Assembly: GCA_036320915.1 (NCBI GenBank)
Contig: JAXBDG010000002.1
Coordinates: 2,108,001 to 2,172,000, forward strand
DNA: 64,000 bases
Origin: Linnemannia elongata
Lineage: Eukaryota > Mortierellomycota > Mortierellomycetes > Mortierellales > Mortierellaceae
Direction of reading: 5' to 3'
Part shown: piece after piece, positions 9,550-19,372 of the stretch
Layout: the number at the start of each line of letters is the position of its first letter
How positions within the stretch are numbered: the first letter of the stretch is position 1
The notes under the pieces: model-generated
Databases searched by the model: none
Seen by the model: the letters and a program-made list of their open reading frames with translations, nothing else
Told to the model about the DNA's origin: nothing
Made by a program: the position numbers and the translations under genes

Positions 9550-10190
9550 CGAAAGAACAGCATCTCTCTCTTTTTCTTTTTTTTCTTCTTCAGAGGTGTA
9601 ACTTAAGGGTAGTTTAAAATAAACCTTGGCTGTCGAGTACTGTTACAAAAAGATGTGGTGACTAGGCAGTGGCGGCGATGCCTTAGTTTAGCAGTCCCCC
9701 CCTAGTAGACTAGTATTAGTAGTGCGCCGAGCTCTTTCGTCTGCTCCTTGTCCTTTTACACAAGAGCAGAATTGACAAGAGTCTCGTTGGCGCCCTGCAG
9801 TCGTGTATTATTTTAGGATCCCACTATTACTACGCTACCACAACCCCTCCATCCCCCCCGTACCAATTGAGGACTTAACAGCGGTCCTATCACTCTGGCC
9901 AGGACCTCTCCCCTGAGTAACAGTACTAAGTACCTCTTGCCCCTTTAGCTTACATTTCTCTTCTTTAGGACTCGGTCAGAAAGATAGTGTGTAGAGATCG
10001 TGCAGGTTCTTTTCTTAGTTTAATTTCTCGAATGCAACCAATGAAGATTGATTACACAGCCCAGCTGGCAGGAAGACACACTGGCTTAAAAAATAAAAAG
10101 AAAAAAAAGACACCTATTATTTCTTTACTTCTGGTTGCATTGTGGACACACTTGTTAACGTGCCTACTCTTTCTTTCTTCACCTGTCCTG
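9550..10190. other. Probable rDNA downstream spacer and unassigned sequence
   Basis: Directly follows the 28S end. The stretch CTTAAGGGTAGTTTA (about 9603-9617) recurs beside the 28S-derived copy at 39.4 kb, so at least 9550-9617 is spacer carried along with 28S. A region from about 9643 to 9910 is weakly similar to 10384-10620; both start TGTTACAAA and share a TTGAGGA..TCCTAT block. It may be a diverged retroelement end. No gene seen. Confidence 0.4.
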
Positions 10191-10191
10191 T

Positions 10192-10289
10192 ATTTCAGTA
10201 TGATACACTCGAACCCCTCTTTTGCTGGGACCGAAGAGTTCATATCGGATAAGAGAAGTTATCGGGTTCGGATAAGAGGGGTTCGAGTG

Positions 10290-10321
<32 letters not shown>

Positions 10322-10354
10322 AACATCACTAAGAAGTTCGGCTGCCACAAGTCA
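10192..10354 (-). pseudogene. 28S rRNA-derived fragment split by a small MITE
   Basis: The reverse complement of 10290-10354 reads as 28S from ACTTGTGGCAGCC to GATCCTTCGATGTCGGCTC. The sequence left of the insert (TTTCAGTATGATA, 10193-10205) continues the same 28S stretch. The two halves are separated by the 84 bp element at 10206-10289. Confidence 0.8.
10206..10289. mobile_element. 84 bp pogo-type MITE
   Basis: Perfect inverted ends CACTCGAACCCCTCTT and AAGAGGGGTTCGAGTG with TA on each side (10204-10205 and 10290-10291). Removing it and one TA rejoins the 28S sequence TTCAGTATGATAGGAAGAGC. No coding capacity; it must rely on a transposase in trans. Confidence 0.85.
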
Positions 10355-10379
10355 GTGCATAATCGTCAGGCTGCTCTTC

Positions 10380-10655
10380 TACATTGTTACAAATTTGGTG
10401 GTGTGTCCGTGAGGTGGTGACGCACCAGTAGTATAGTCACTCGTACCTCCATAGTATTATATATATGTAGAGTAGAGGCTGTCTGTTGCTCCTTTGTCTT
10501 CTTCACTATTACATTGAACAAACAGATAGTTACATACTATTTAGTCCAACCCAATACAACCGATTGAGGAGTTCACATCGCTCCTATAATTCTGTCTTGA
10601 GCGCTGGTGAAACAACACGTAGCATCATATGATCAATGAACTACACCCCTTGATT
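10380..10655. other. Intergenic, possible retroelement end
   Basis: Contains TATATATATG and weak similarity to 9643-9910. No frame or motif allows a firm call. Confidence 0.3.
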
Positions 10656-10689
10656 TCATGTATCTGACTATTTATTTCTCGCACTGGTG

Positions 10690-10990
10690 TGTCCCTCACA
10701 TTCCCTGCCCTTGCTTTCCCCGCCCTACTATGTCCTGCCCTCTTTTCCCCTGCCATTTCTTTTCGCTGCCCTTTCTTTTCGCCGCCTCTTCTGCTCGCCG
10801 CCCCTTCTTTTCGCTGCTCTTACTTTTCGCTGCCTATTCTTTTCGCCGCCCTTTCTGCTCCCTGCCCCTTGTTTTCACTGCCCTTTCTTTTTCCTCCCCT
10901 CACCCTTTGCTACCCTCGCTTTGCCTGTCCTTGATTCCCACCTGCCCTAGCTTCCCTGCTCTAACTTTTCCCTGACCCCGTTTTCCCTGT
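10690..10990 (+). repeat. Pyrimidine-rich minisatellite
   Basis: Imperfect tandem units of about 16-20 bp of the type TTTTCGCTGCCCTTTC. All three plus-strand frames are open because of the composition. Not a gene. Confidence 0.75.
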
Positions 10991-11085
10991 CCTCACTGTC
11001 GCTGACGTATAGAGATGTCTTTGTTGTTTTATATTCTTACTTCAAACCCAAATAACAAGTCATCTCCATTTTGACCCTCCTTGAG

Positions 11086-11093
11086 TATATAAA
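11086..11093 (+). promoter_or_regulatory. TATA box of the Cys-rich gene
   Basis: TATATAAA about 385 bp upstream of the ATG at 11472. An 83 bp intron (11372-11454, GTAAGG..CTAG) fits in the 5' untranslated region between this box and the start codon. Confidence 0.5.
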
Positions 11094-11471
11094 GAAGGCA
11101 CGCGTACCTGCCCTACTGCACTAACGCACATCTGATCTCATTCTAACGCACCACTCACAGCACCACTCCCAACACTCCCATCAACCACTAGAAGGACCAT
11201 TGTCCAGTGCCATCGAAAGAACCGTTACAGAAGCTGTCAAAAAAAACACCTCCCTCACAGAACCCTTGCAAGAACACCACGGACGCCATCAAGAACATCA
11301 CGAAAACGAATTCGAGAAGATTTTCAGGCTTTAACTTCTTTCTCAACCAACCACATCTTGGGTCACTTCAAGTAAGGCTGCATCTAGAGTATTCATGGTA
11401 TCATTAATGAATAATAGTACTATTCTTAACTATTCTTTCTGTCCTCCATTCTAGAAGTTATTACCAGCAGA

Positions 11472-11972
11472 ATGAAAGTACGCCATATAGTCACCATCAC
11501 CTCCGTGATCCTCGTCGCCATGCAATGTGTTGCGGCCCAGGTCCCCGGTTGCTTCACTTCAGAAAATCAATGCTGCAAGTATTGCGAAGGGGCATTCGGG
11601 ACTTGCCCTAGTGGATGGGAGCAGTCACACGAGGAGGTGCCTGGCCATCCTCCTGGTTGCTATTGCTGCAGACCGTTCACCACTGAAGAACAACAGCAGC
11701 TCCATGTTGAAAAATGTGGTGCTTATCTTAGTGCTTGTAGTCCTAGCCAACGTGTATCATGCAACCTTGCAGCATATGAGTGTGCTCAGGCTGCTCCTTA
11801 TAGCGACCTCCGAAAGCTTTGCGAGAAATCTAGCACTGCTTGCAGGGTCATGTGTATCAACGTCCACGACGTTTGTTCTCGAGATAGTCGCTCTGATAGA
11901 TGCGATATATTCAAAAATCTGCCAGAATGCAATGCTCCAGATCATACTGATTATGGAACTGTTGCAGGCTAG
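11472..11972 (+). CDS. Secreted cysteine-rich protein
   Basis: 166 aa from ATG 11472. Residues 1-23 form a signal peptide (MKVRHIVTITSVILVAMQCV, then AAQ). The mature part has about 21 cysteines, with pairs in ENQCCKYCEG and GCYCCRP in the first half and a regular C-x(6-9)-C spacing in the second. There is no membrane segment after the signal. It has a TATA box and probably a 5'-UTR intron. It is unrelated in sequence to the Cys-rich gene at 4.8 kb. Its size and composition resemble secreted effector candidates or hydrophobin-like surface proteins, but the cysteine pattern is not the 8-Cys hydrophobin one. Function unknown. Confidence 0.75.
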   Translation: MKVRHIVTITSVILVAMQCVAAQVPGCFTSENQCCKYCEGAFGTCPSGWEQSHEEVPGHPPGCYCCRPFTTEEQQQLHVEKCGAYLSACSPSQRVSCNLAAYECAQAAPYSDLRKLCEKSSTACRVMCINVHDVCSRDSRSDRCDIFKNLPECNAPDHTDYGTVAG

Positions 11973-12176
11973 TGTCAGTTCACACTGTTAGTCTTAAGGG
12001 TATTCAGTAGATCAGCTAGCATATATACATAAATATTTTATAGGGATCATAAAAGAACCCAAGCTTCTCTCTTCACCATTTCCTGTCCCATTAGTATTCA
12101 TATCACAGGAATTGTATGTTAATAGCTTGTTACAGAGAACTAGGACGGTGCCACTTAAATTCATTAGGGGTCGTCA

Positions 12177-12450
12177 AATGAAAGGCGATGCCGAATGTAA
12201 TGACGGCTAAGCCTATTATTCGACATCTCCAGGGACTCCAGATGTGTGTATCTTTCTTTATTGCTATCGTGATTGTTCAAAAATAAAAAGAAAACGGGGG
12301 GTGCTTACAGCTATATAAGGGGGACCTCCAGATACCTTGCTCTCTATCACTTGTCAGAGAAACAGGGTGGGATGGGTGGGACATCTGGAGTCCTTGGAGA
12401 TGTCGAATAACAGGCTTTAGCCGTCATTACATTCGGCACCGCCTTTCATT
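12177..12450. mobile_element. Foldback MITE with about 70 bp inverted arms
   Basis: The left arm 12177-12245 (AATGAAAGGCGATGCCGAAT and onward to CATCTCCAGGGACTCCAGAT) is the near-complete reverse complement of 12381-12450. The loop is about 135 bp. A third partial copy of the inner arm (CCAGGGACTCCA) lies at about 12463-12474. No coding capacity. A clear target duplication was not resolved. Confidence 0.8.
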
Positions 12451-12529
12451 ATTCTTCCTTTCCAGGGACTCCATCTATGTATCCAGAGGGAGAAAAGAAG
12501 AAAAGAAAATAAAAGGAAAGGAAAGAAAA

Positions 12530-12840
12530 TCAAGACAACACCACCTTGGTAAAGTTGCTTGCAAGAGATCGGGACAGAAGGTAGAACGAGTCCACGATCA
12601 TAGGGGAGGACCAGTTTCCGTGTACCATGACATCATCGACCAGCACCCCTTTCAAAAGGGCTTGTGTAGTGCCCACCGCGCGGGCCTTGAAGGGAGGACT
12701 CGTCTTGGTTCCGTGGAACGAGCTGCATGATCTCCTTGATATGGTTGAAGATCCGGTCGGTGCCAGTGGTAGCGGTCTTGTCGCGGACATAGCGGATAAG
12801 AGGGGTGTAGCGCCTGGAGGTGCCACGTTTTGCCCTAGAA
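12530..12840 (-). pseudogene. Tyrosine-recombinase C-terminal fragment (DIRS-like)
   Basis: The minus-strand frame ending at 12530 has the hallmarks of the catalytic C-terminus of a DIRS-type or phage-integrase-type tyrosine recombinase: RAVGTTQALLKG, then DDVMVHGNWSSP with the His and HGNW motif, then the nucleophile region DSFYLLSRS. Upstream the matching frame (LIRYVRDKTATTGTDRIF) is in a different register, so there is a frameshift near 12710-12720. Only about 100 aa survive and no RT or RNase H is nearby. Confidence 0.65.
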
Positions 12841-12945
12841 CCGGTTCCTGGCCCCGGTTTCCAGTTTATGTCAAGTCTTGTTTCCGCCTATGCGACTTTT
12901 TTTTGGAACGTCAAAGTTTTAATCCGAAAACGGAAGTCTAAGTGT

Positions 12946-13906
12946 AGCTCATGCGAGCACGGCATTCTACGTCGTTATAGCAAAGCAGAATAGATAAAGT
13001 GTACTGCGCAAAACCGAGGAAACACAATCCGTATTCTGCGCCAGGCGCACCTGCGCATACCTCCGGATGACCCTTGCTGCCCTTCGGGGGCGGATCAAGG
13101 GGAAACTAGGTGTCTTCCGTCTCGAACTATTTAACTGTCCTCGCTCCTCTTTTTTCCATAATATCCATTCTCCTCCGGCCTAGTAAGGCCTCGATCACCG
13201 CTCGGTCGGCTGCATGTGTATCATTCTGAACGCCAGGGCATCGTCCCTCCTCGTGCTCCGCCAGAGGCCGCCCGCACTCGCATTCATTCGCTCGGGGTTT
13301 CCGTCCATATATTTGTTGCCATTGGGTCCTCGGCTGTTCCTCCGGGGGTTTGTGCTTCCGTCTCTCTGTGGTACCCTGCTGTTTCGCCCATTCGACGGTT
13401 CTCTCGCATCGCGGTTTCCATATTTTTTCTCGGCCCTCCTTCTGGATGAACTTGCAGAATAGTCGGCTGACGTGTTCGGCAACACTCTTGGGCATTTCCT
13501 TGAAGACTTGCCCACTCCGTGGCAAGAGCCTTGGGTACGAGCCCTCTGAGTGTGTGGCAAACCGTCCACTTCTCATCGCCCGTGTATCCTTCGTGGCGGT
13601 CCTCCGTGCTTGGCCATTGGATGATCCTTCTCAGCGCCACTTTGCATGCTCTGACGCTCGCCGCTAACCACTCGATCTCCTTGGGCTTTGTTTCTCCCTC
13701 CTTCCTTTTCTTCTTCCTCTCTCTTTTATAGTGTTTCGTGGCAATCGCTCCCCAGAAGCCGATCCTCCCGAGTCCGTCCTTCCAGATCTCGTCGTGGGCC
13801 TCCTTGCTCTCTGGGAATAACCATACGTGCTCATTGTCCTCGGTAGCATGCCATGGATTTTCTTTATCCTGTGGCTGCGTAGTCGAGTGTCTTGCTGCGA
13901 GCTGAA
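12946..13906 (-). mobile_element. LINE-like 3'-terminal copy 1 (pair with 61932-62937)
   Basis: About 960 bp of clear similarity to 61932-62937; both copies lie on the minus strand. The decayed frames read like the tail of a non-LTR retrotransposon pol: a post-zinc-knuckle segment (EHVWLFPESKEAHDEIWKDG), then ALATEWA, then IWKPRCERTVEW and a Cys/His cluster CECGRPLAEHEEGRCPG. Frames change several times, so no product is made. The shared 3' boundary (near TGTAGC..CATGCGAG) with differing lengths upstream fits 5'-truncated insertion. The family call is inference from these motifs. Confidence 0.55.
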
Positions 13907-13969
13907 GAATGTTTGTATTGGTTTGTTGTTGTGGATAATAGCAAGAGTACATGCACACATCACATCATA

Positions 13970-15477
13970 CACCCTTTGGTCCCGGGTCTTTTAGTCTCTG
14001 CAAGGCTCGTACTCTGAGTTCTCACGAGCTTACCTTTCGCCCTCTCTCTCTCACCCGCACTAGCTTTTTTTTGGGGGGGGGATATTCGTCCTTGGTCGTA
14101 CTCCTTGTTGTTTCTATCAAGATCCAGGCCTAAGAAAAGTATAAGGTTATGGAGGCCCATTCACACCGTTATGCTTTGACCATTTTGTAAAGGAAGAAAA
14201 CAAAAAAAAATGAAAAATAAAAAGAACGACGTAAGAACATGTTTTCACCCAATTTCTCTTCATTTATAACACGAGTTGGAGGAAGTTGTCGATTTGAAAG
14301 CTTCCATCGTTCCTCCTTGTCTTCCTCTTGTTCTGTCCCTCACCATCTTTTGTTTTTCTGTTGGATTGATGGTGGAGGTGGTTGTTCCTTAACTTAATTA
14401 CTCACTCCTGCTACCTCATCCCTGTTGTTTTTGGTTAATTGTTATTCTCATGTATAGTTGTGTGTGGGCAAGAAAAGAGCATACAGGTGATTAGTATCGC
14501 CTGCCTTTCTCTATTTTCTATCTTTTCGAGGCACCCGTGCACGGATGTAAGTTTACGAAATGAGAGATACAGGGAGCGGAGAGGAAGGGGAGAGAGGGAG
14601 CAATGGACGACTGTCATCAGTACGCGACCCACTTTATACAGCTCAATTGTCGAGAATTCTTACACCCTTTTAAAAAGAGCTGTGATCCGAATTGGACTTT
14701 TCCTTCCTTCTGTTCCATTTTCCTTTTCTCTTTTGTCATACTCGGCATTATTCATATTCCCTATATTGCCTCACAACACTCAACTGTTATCCTTCCATCC
14801 GTCCCCCCATTCCCTCCACGCACGTTACCCCTTTCTCCCTTTCTCCTTCACTCTTTTCTTTTCTCTTACCGCCCTTCCCCCTTTCCCTCTACCCTCTAGC
14901 TGCTCCCTTCACCTTCCCTCTGCCCTCCTTTAACGTATTCTTCTACCTTTCATCCCCACCAATTCTTATTCTCTTCTACCTTTAGATACACAATCAGGTC
15001 CTTGGCACCTCTCCCTGTAGTCACTTCTTCTTTGAGTGCAGAATTACACGGACGGCAAGGCATAAGCTACTTCGAAGGATAACCTATATTTTGCTTATTT
15101 TATTTGCCCTGTATGACATATTTAAAAAAGAAACAAACGAGCAAACAAGGACTGTGTAGGATCCTGAGCTGGTGGAACAGTTGATTTGGCCTTGTTTCCT
15201 TGCGTTTGAATATAAAAGAGAGAATGAAGAAAGAGACGAGATCTGAAATGAAAACAAAGCGAATGACGATTTATGTGCAGAACAGGGTTGGAGGTTGTGC
15301 TTTATGAAAGACCTCGAGGGGGGGGGGGGGGGGTTGTAGCTTAACTCTGGCTGATGCCCTCAACCCCCCTTTCGTGTTATCCATTGCCGATGACCTACGG
15401 TATATGCGTGATGTACAGGTAAGGAATGACAAATGCGGCCATGGTAGTCAAGGTATTTACAGGATATAAACACAAAC
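13970..15477. other. Intergenic, low complexity
   Basis: T/C-rich plus strand (14690-14985 especially) with composition-driven open frames, a poly-G run at 15318-15335, and AT-rich stretches. No gene or RNA recognised. Confidence 0.5.
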
Positions 15478-16675
15478 TTGTCAAGCGGCAACGTTTCCGA
15501 AAAACTTCAAAATTTGTTCAGGTCGATTATCCAGGAGGAGTGGACCTTTTTGGATAATCCCTGGCCAATGTACCCAAAAACACATAGACCACACCGGTTA
15601 GAGTTAAAGGTCATCAAGGGTATGCGACATTTGAAATTAGAGGTCATGTCCAAGCTGCGGGCTGTTGCGGTATACTTCTTCCTGACGGTCCTGTGGAATA
15701 AAGTATATTTCCCCGGTCCATATAAGGCACTGGAAAAGGGGATTGCCTTCTTATACTTTTTTGTCGCTCGAGAATCCATGAAGTCCATGTCGGTGTTCAT
15801 GTCCAGGTCATCCTTCTATGAGATCTTTTGCACGTTCTTCAAGGTGGAAAGGAGCCTGTTCAACAAGGAAATGGCAAGGTGCTTTTCAACCATGTTCTCC
15901 ACCCCGGAGATACGCATGCGATCGGCCAGATGGAGCAACCCAAAGATGTTCAAGCATGTAACACTGCTGCTGGATGGCCGTGACACACGGGCAACCTACT
16001 GGGAGTCAAGGTTGGAGATGTACAGCTTTAAGTTCAGGAAGTCAGGCCTCCACGCACAAGTATGCATAGACGTCAACAACATGGTGGTCTTTGTGTCCAA
16101 GTCCGAGTCATGCAAGAAACACGACGATGGTACCATGCTGGTTGACATGGGTGTGGCCAAAAGGATTCATGAGGTGGACTGTATTGGCCTTGATGGTGGA
16201 TACCCATTGCATATACCCAAGCTGCTGGAGAAAGAGCAAACCCTGGATATTCACAACTTTTGTTTTCCCATACGAAAGCGCCGTGGACAGCCCTTGGATG
16301 AGGTTGAGGCTGCCTTTAATACGATGTTCACAGGATTCAGGTTTATGGTTGAAAACCTTTGGTGACCTCGGATCCACTTTTGCCAAGTTCAACCATAAAG
16401 ACGCCATCCGTACCACCGAGGAGGTTAACATGATACTGCGGTTGTGCTTTCTGCTGCTAAATGTGCACAATATGTCCAACAACCTCAACTTGGATATACT
16501 GCCCCACCATATGGGATGGACAGAGGATGGATTCGACTATCCAACTACCAATAAGCCTGTTCTGCAGGACTCCCAAGTAGAGACTGTCCAAAATAGGTTA
16601 CAGAATGGATCTGAACTACTGGAATTCCAAAACGCATTCTTGGGAATGGACATGTCGGAGGATGAGGAACTGTAG
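15478..16675 (+). pseudogene. DDE_Tnp4 (Harbinger-like) transposase, frameshifted
   Basis: The first frame (15478-16365) reads 295 codons with the DDE_Tnp4 core pattern common in Glomeromycota and Mortierella proteins: TLLLDGRDTRATYW, HAQVCIDVNNMVVFVSKS, CIGLDGGYPLHIPK, and PIRKRRGQPLDEVEAAFN. The protein then continues in the +1 frame from about 16360 (FGDLGSTFAKFNHKDAIR) to the stop at 16675 after an acidic end. One base has been gained or lost in the CCTTT near 16358. No ATG opens the first frame; a different upstream frame starts at an ATG near 15441 and runs into a stop, so the N-terminus is also damaged. No terminal repeats were resolved. Confidence 0.75.
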
Positions 16676-16679
16676 GGCC

Positions 16680-17400
16680 TCTGTAGTAGCATGTACCAAG
16701 TTTTTAAAAACCATATCATATCTCACCTTATGGTATCTTACCTTATGCTACTCCTGGACCAGCTTACACTTCATGTGTCCGTGCCTTTGGAGCGGACTAT
16801 GCGTTCTGCAAGGAAGGTCATCTTTGGTACATGGTGGATTCTTACTTGGCCATTCGTTCCCCTTTATTTTCCCCGCCAGGTTTCCCACAGGTCACAGAGG
16901 GACTTGCCGGCTCTAACTCTGGTACCACAGTCCATAATTATATGCCAGTACAAAGAACCGAGAAACTCCCTGAGACCAGCTGCTGCAATGGTAAATATTC
17001 GACCTGGCTCAAGCACACTGTAGCTGGTTCCAAAGGTAGATGAGTGCATATTCCGCACATGCTTAACATACTGCCCATCATCAGGTCTGTGCTCCACCAG
17101 GACAGCTAACGGAGCACTCTCCTTGTGGTAAAACAGGCGAGGGAGCTCGGCTTCTTGGTCGAATGGTCTTGGCCTATCATCTTCAAGATAGCAAAATTTC
17201 GTTCTCAAGCCAACAGTAGTCCGACTTTGTGGACAAGGCCTTGTGTGGACTTCGACCACATCCCGATGGCATTCACTTGGCGCTGGACGAGCCAATGGTG
17301 GTTGAGGCGGTACAGGAGGAGCTCAAGGCTTCGGACAAGGATCCTTCACTCACAGAGTACCTGGATCAACTCTACCGGATTGTCACCAACTTCGGTGTCG
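16680..17400. other. Unassigned region with competing open frames
   Basis: A minus-strand frame at 16864-17295 (143 codons, containing HRPDDGQYVKHVRNMHSST and GLREFLGSLYWHIIMDCG) and a plus-strand frame at 17229-17420 (HPDGIHLALDEPMVVEAV) both look coding-like. They overlap and neither has a recognised domain. They may be remnants of genes carried with the neighbouring transposon. Confidence 0.3.
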
Positions 17401-17406
17401 CTCCAA

Positions 17407-17434
17407 CGTCAAGGGGGGGGGGGGGGGGGGGGGG
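17407..17434 (+). repeat. Poly-G tract
   Basis: A near-continuous run of about 20 Gs. One of several long G or C homopolymers in the window (also 15318, 54490, 54783 and 59329). Confidence 0.8.
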
Positions 17435-18298
17435 TGTGCACAGGAGCCACTTGTTCGTAGATCACTTCAGCGTTTTAATGGTTTCCTTCTCGTGGGCCTT
17501 CCTTTCCTCCAAAGCATCGCTTTGCCCAAATGGTGCGACAATCTCAGCCTTCAAATCGACGAAAAGAGAGATGGAAAAAGCAAGGGAGGGATGAAACATA
17601 ACAATAAAATGGCGAGGGTTTAAAAAATACACGAAGTGATGACGAGAACGAAAAAGAACTAAAAAAAGGCGCGTCACCAAACGTCTTGAAATTTGCGAAT
17701 GGTGCACTTTTTTCATGCTGGTGAATATATCCATCGCCAAATGAGACGAAAAGGGTTCTTGATGGCGATTGAGAAACGAGAAAAAGGGGACAAATGAGTA
17801 CGGGAAACACTAAAGTAGCGAGAAGGATGATAAAAACAAAGGCCATGGTAATGAGAAATAGGAGAAAAGCAAGAATAGCAAGATGAACCAGACGGTAAAG
17901 ATATCTGGTATCAACCGACCTGATGGATCATCACCCAAAGCACAGTTCAGATAAAGTTATCAGGGCGCAAGCGAGGTTCTTCTTAGACACAGAACCAGTT
18001 ATAAGGTACATACCGAGACCTTCATTAAAACCATGGTCAATCCTTCTAAGAATATGTGCAGTACCAGCGTACATACATTTATGTTGGTGTCGAAACCAAC
18101 TTCTATATCTGTGAAGAACACCTATGAAGGCGCGTCATTGTTCTCCATTTTTTTCTTTGTCCTTTCTGTCAAGCCACGCCAATTAAACTTTAATTTCCTT
18201 TTCGAATAAGGGGTGCGTCCGTGGTTCGTTTGACACCTTTTCACTCTTTGTCTTTAACTTCACCACTCTCACCTTCAACAACTCAACCCATATCCACA
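17435..18298. other. Intergenic
   Basis: AT-rich with short open frames only. The last 80 bases are the leader of the F-box gene (CACCACTCTCACC-rich). No other feature recognised. Confidence 0.5.
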
Positions 18299-19372
18299 AT
18301 GTCACATCCAACATCCTTCACCTCTCTTCCGGAGGAACTTCAAGTCATGGTCGCCTCTTACCTCTCTCAACACGATACCGCCATCTGCCTCCGTGTCTGT
18401 CAAGCATGGAGACGAATCTTCACGCCCTTTGTCTGGCGCCACATTGAGGCAAAGTTTTACACTGGACGAACAGTCGAGTGGGAAATCCCCTTTATGGAGA
18501 GCGCCAGATCCGGATCCCTCAAAACCTACGGCCGATGGATCCAATCGATCGATCTGAATTGCGACCCAGACTTTATCGAAGAGTTCCTGGATCTGTCTCC
18601 CGAGACCTTCCCTCGATTGACGTCTCTCTCTTTCAAAAACCCCAAGTGCGAAATTCTGATTTCGTCCTTTATTGAGAAAGCAGCAGTTGGGAATAATGAC
18701 AGTGGACTGAAGACGCTGGAAATATATGGGTTCGATGAGGTTGTCGACGTTGGATGCTCCTCAGTACATGCCCTTCTGGAGCATGCCTCGACGCTTGAAG
18801 TGGTCCGGTTGGATAAAATGTCTTGTTTGAGCAGCGATTCGATTCAAGAGTTCCTCTGCTCAGCTTTCCACCTCAAGGAGTTTGATGTTATCGGAGATGT
18901 ACGAGACCCTTATGAGGAGAATCTGTTCCTGGACGCCCATGATGTTGTCTCGCAGGACTGGGTCTGTACCGAGCTGGAGGTGTTTGGGTGCCCCATCAGA
19001 GGGATCCCTCGACCGGATATTACTGAGATTGCAGGTGAACCTGCAAACGACTTTATCAAGAAAGGAACAAAACAGGAAAGTTTGGATTTGCAGCGAGGGG
19101 TGTATTCGCAGCTTGGTCGGTTGAAAAAGTTGAGGGAGTTGTCTCTGGGGGTGAGTGTTCCGCTGAGATGGGGAGACAACGGACTTAACAGAGAGCGAGA
19201 GTACCAACACGACTGTCTGGCGATGACTGTTGAGAGTGGATTGGACTTGTTGAAGGATTTGAAGGAACTCGAGATAGTTGTCCTGAGAGAGATGGACGTG
19301 TTTATTTCCCACGACGGGGAGGAGGCATGGGTCAAAAAGAACTGGCCCAAGGTCAATCGCATCTACTTGTAG
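18299..19372 (+). CDS. F-box/LRR-type protein
   Basis: 357 aa. ATG 18299 is chosen because the F-box follows at once (SFTSLPEELQVMVASYLSQ, then HDTAICLRVCQAWRRIFTPF), while an earlier in-frame start would add only a low-complexity leader. The C-terminal region has irregular leucine-rich repeats (LKTLEIYGF, LEVVRLDKM, LKEFDVIG, LRELSLGV). F-box proteins bind Skp1 in SCF ubiquitin ligases and the LRR part selects targets; the target is unknown. It is a paralogue of 60726-61829 and of the broken copy at 28554. All share the order F-box, PLxRHxxxK-like segment, then VCxxLEVFGCxIxxIPRPDIT. The frame is intact and intronless. Confidence 0.85.
   Translation: MSHPTSFTSLPEELQVMVASYLSQHDTAICLRVCQAWRRIFTPFVWRHIEAKFYTGRTVEWEIPFMESARSGSLKTYGRWIQSIDLNCDPDFIEEFLDLSPETFPRLTSLSFKNPKCEILISSFIEKAAVGNNDSGLKTLEIYGFDEVVDVGCSSVHALLEHASTLEVVRLDKMSCLSSDSIQEFLCSAFHLKEFDVIGDVRDPYEENLFLDAHDVVSQDWVCTELEVFGCPIRGIPRPDITEIAGEPANDFIKKGTKQESLDLQRGVYSQLGRLKKLRELSLGVSVPLRWGDNGLNREREYQHDCLAMTVESGLDLLKDLKELEIVVLREMDVFISHDGEEAWVKKNWPKVNRIYL

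Noticed and set aside
10658..10975. Three overlapping plus-strand frames of about 80-105 codons
   Set aside because: Pyrimidine-rich tandem repeat; no start, splice or domain support.
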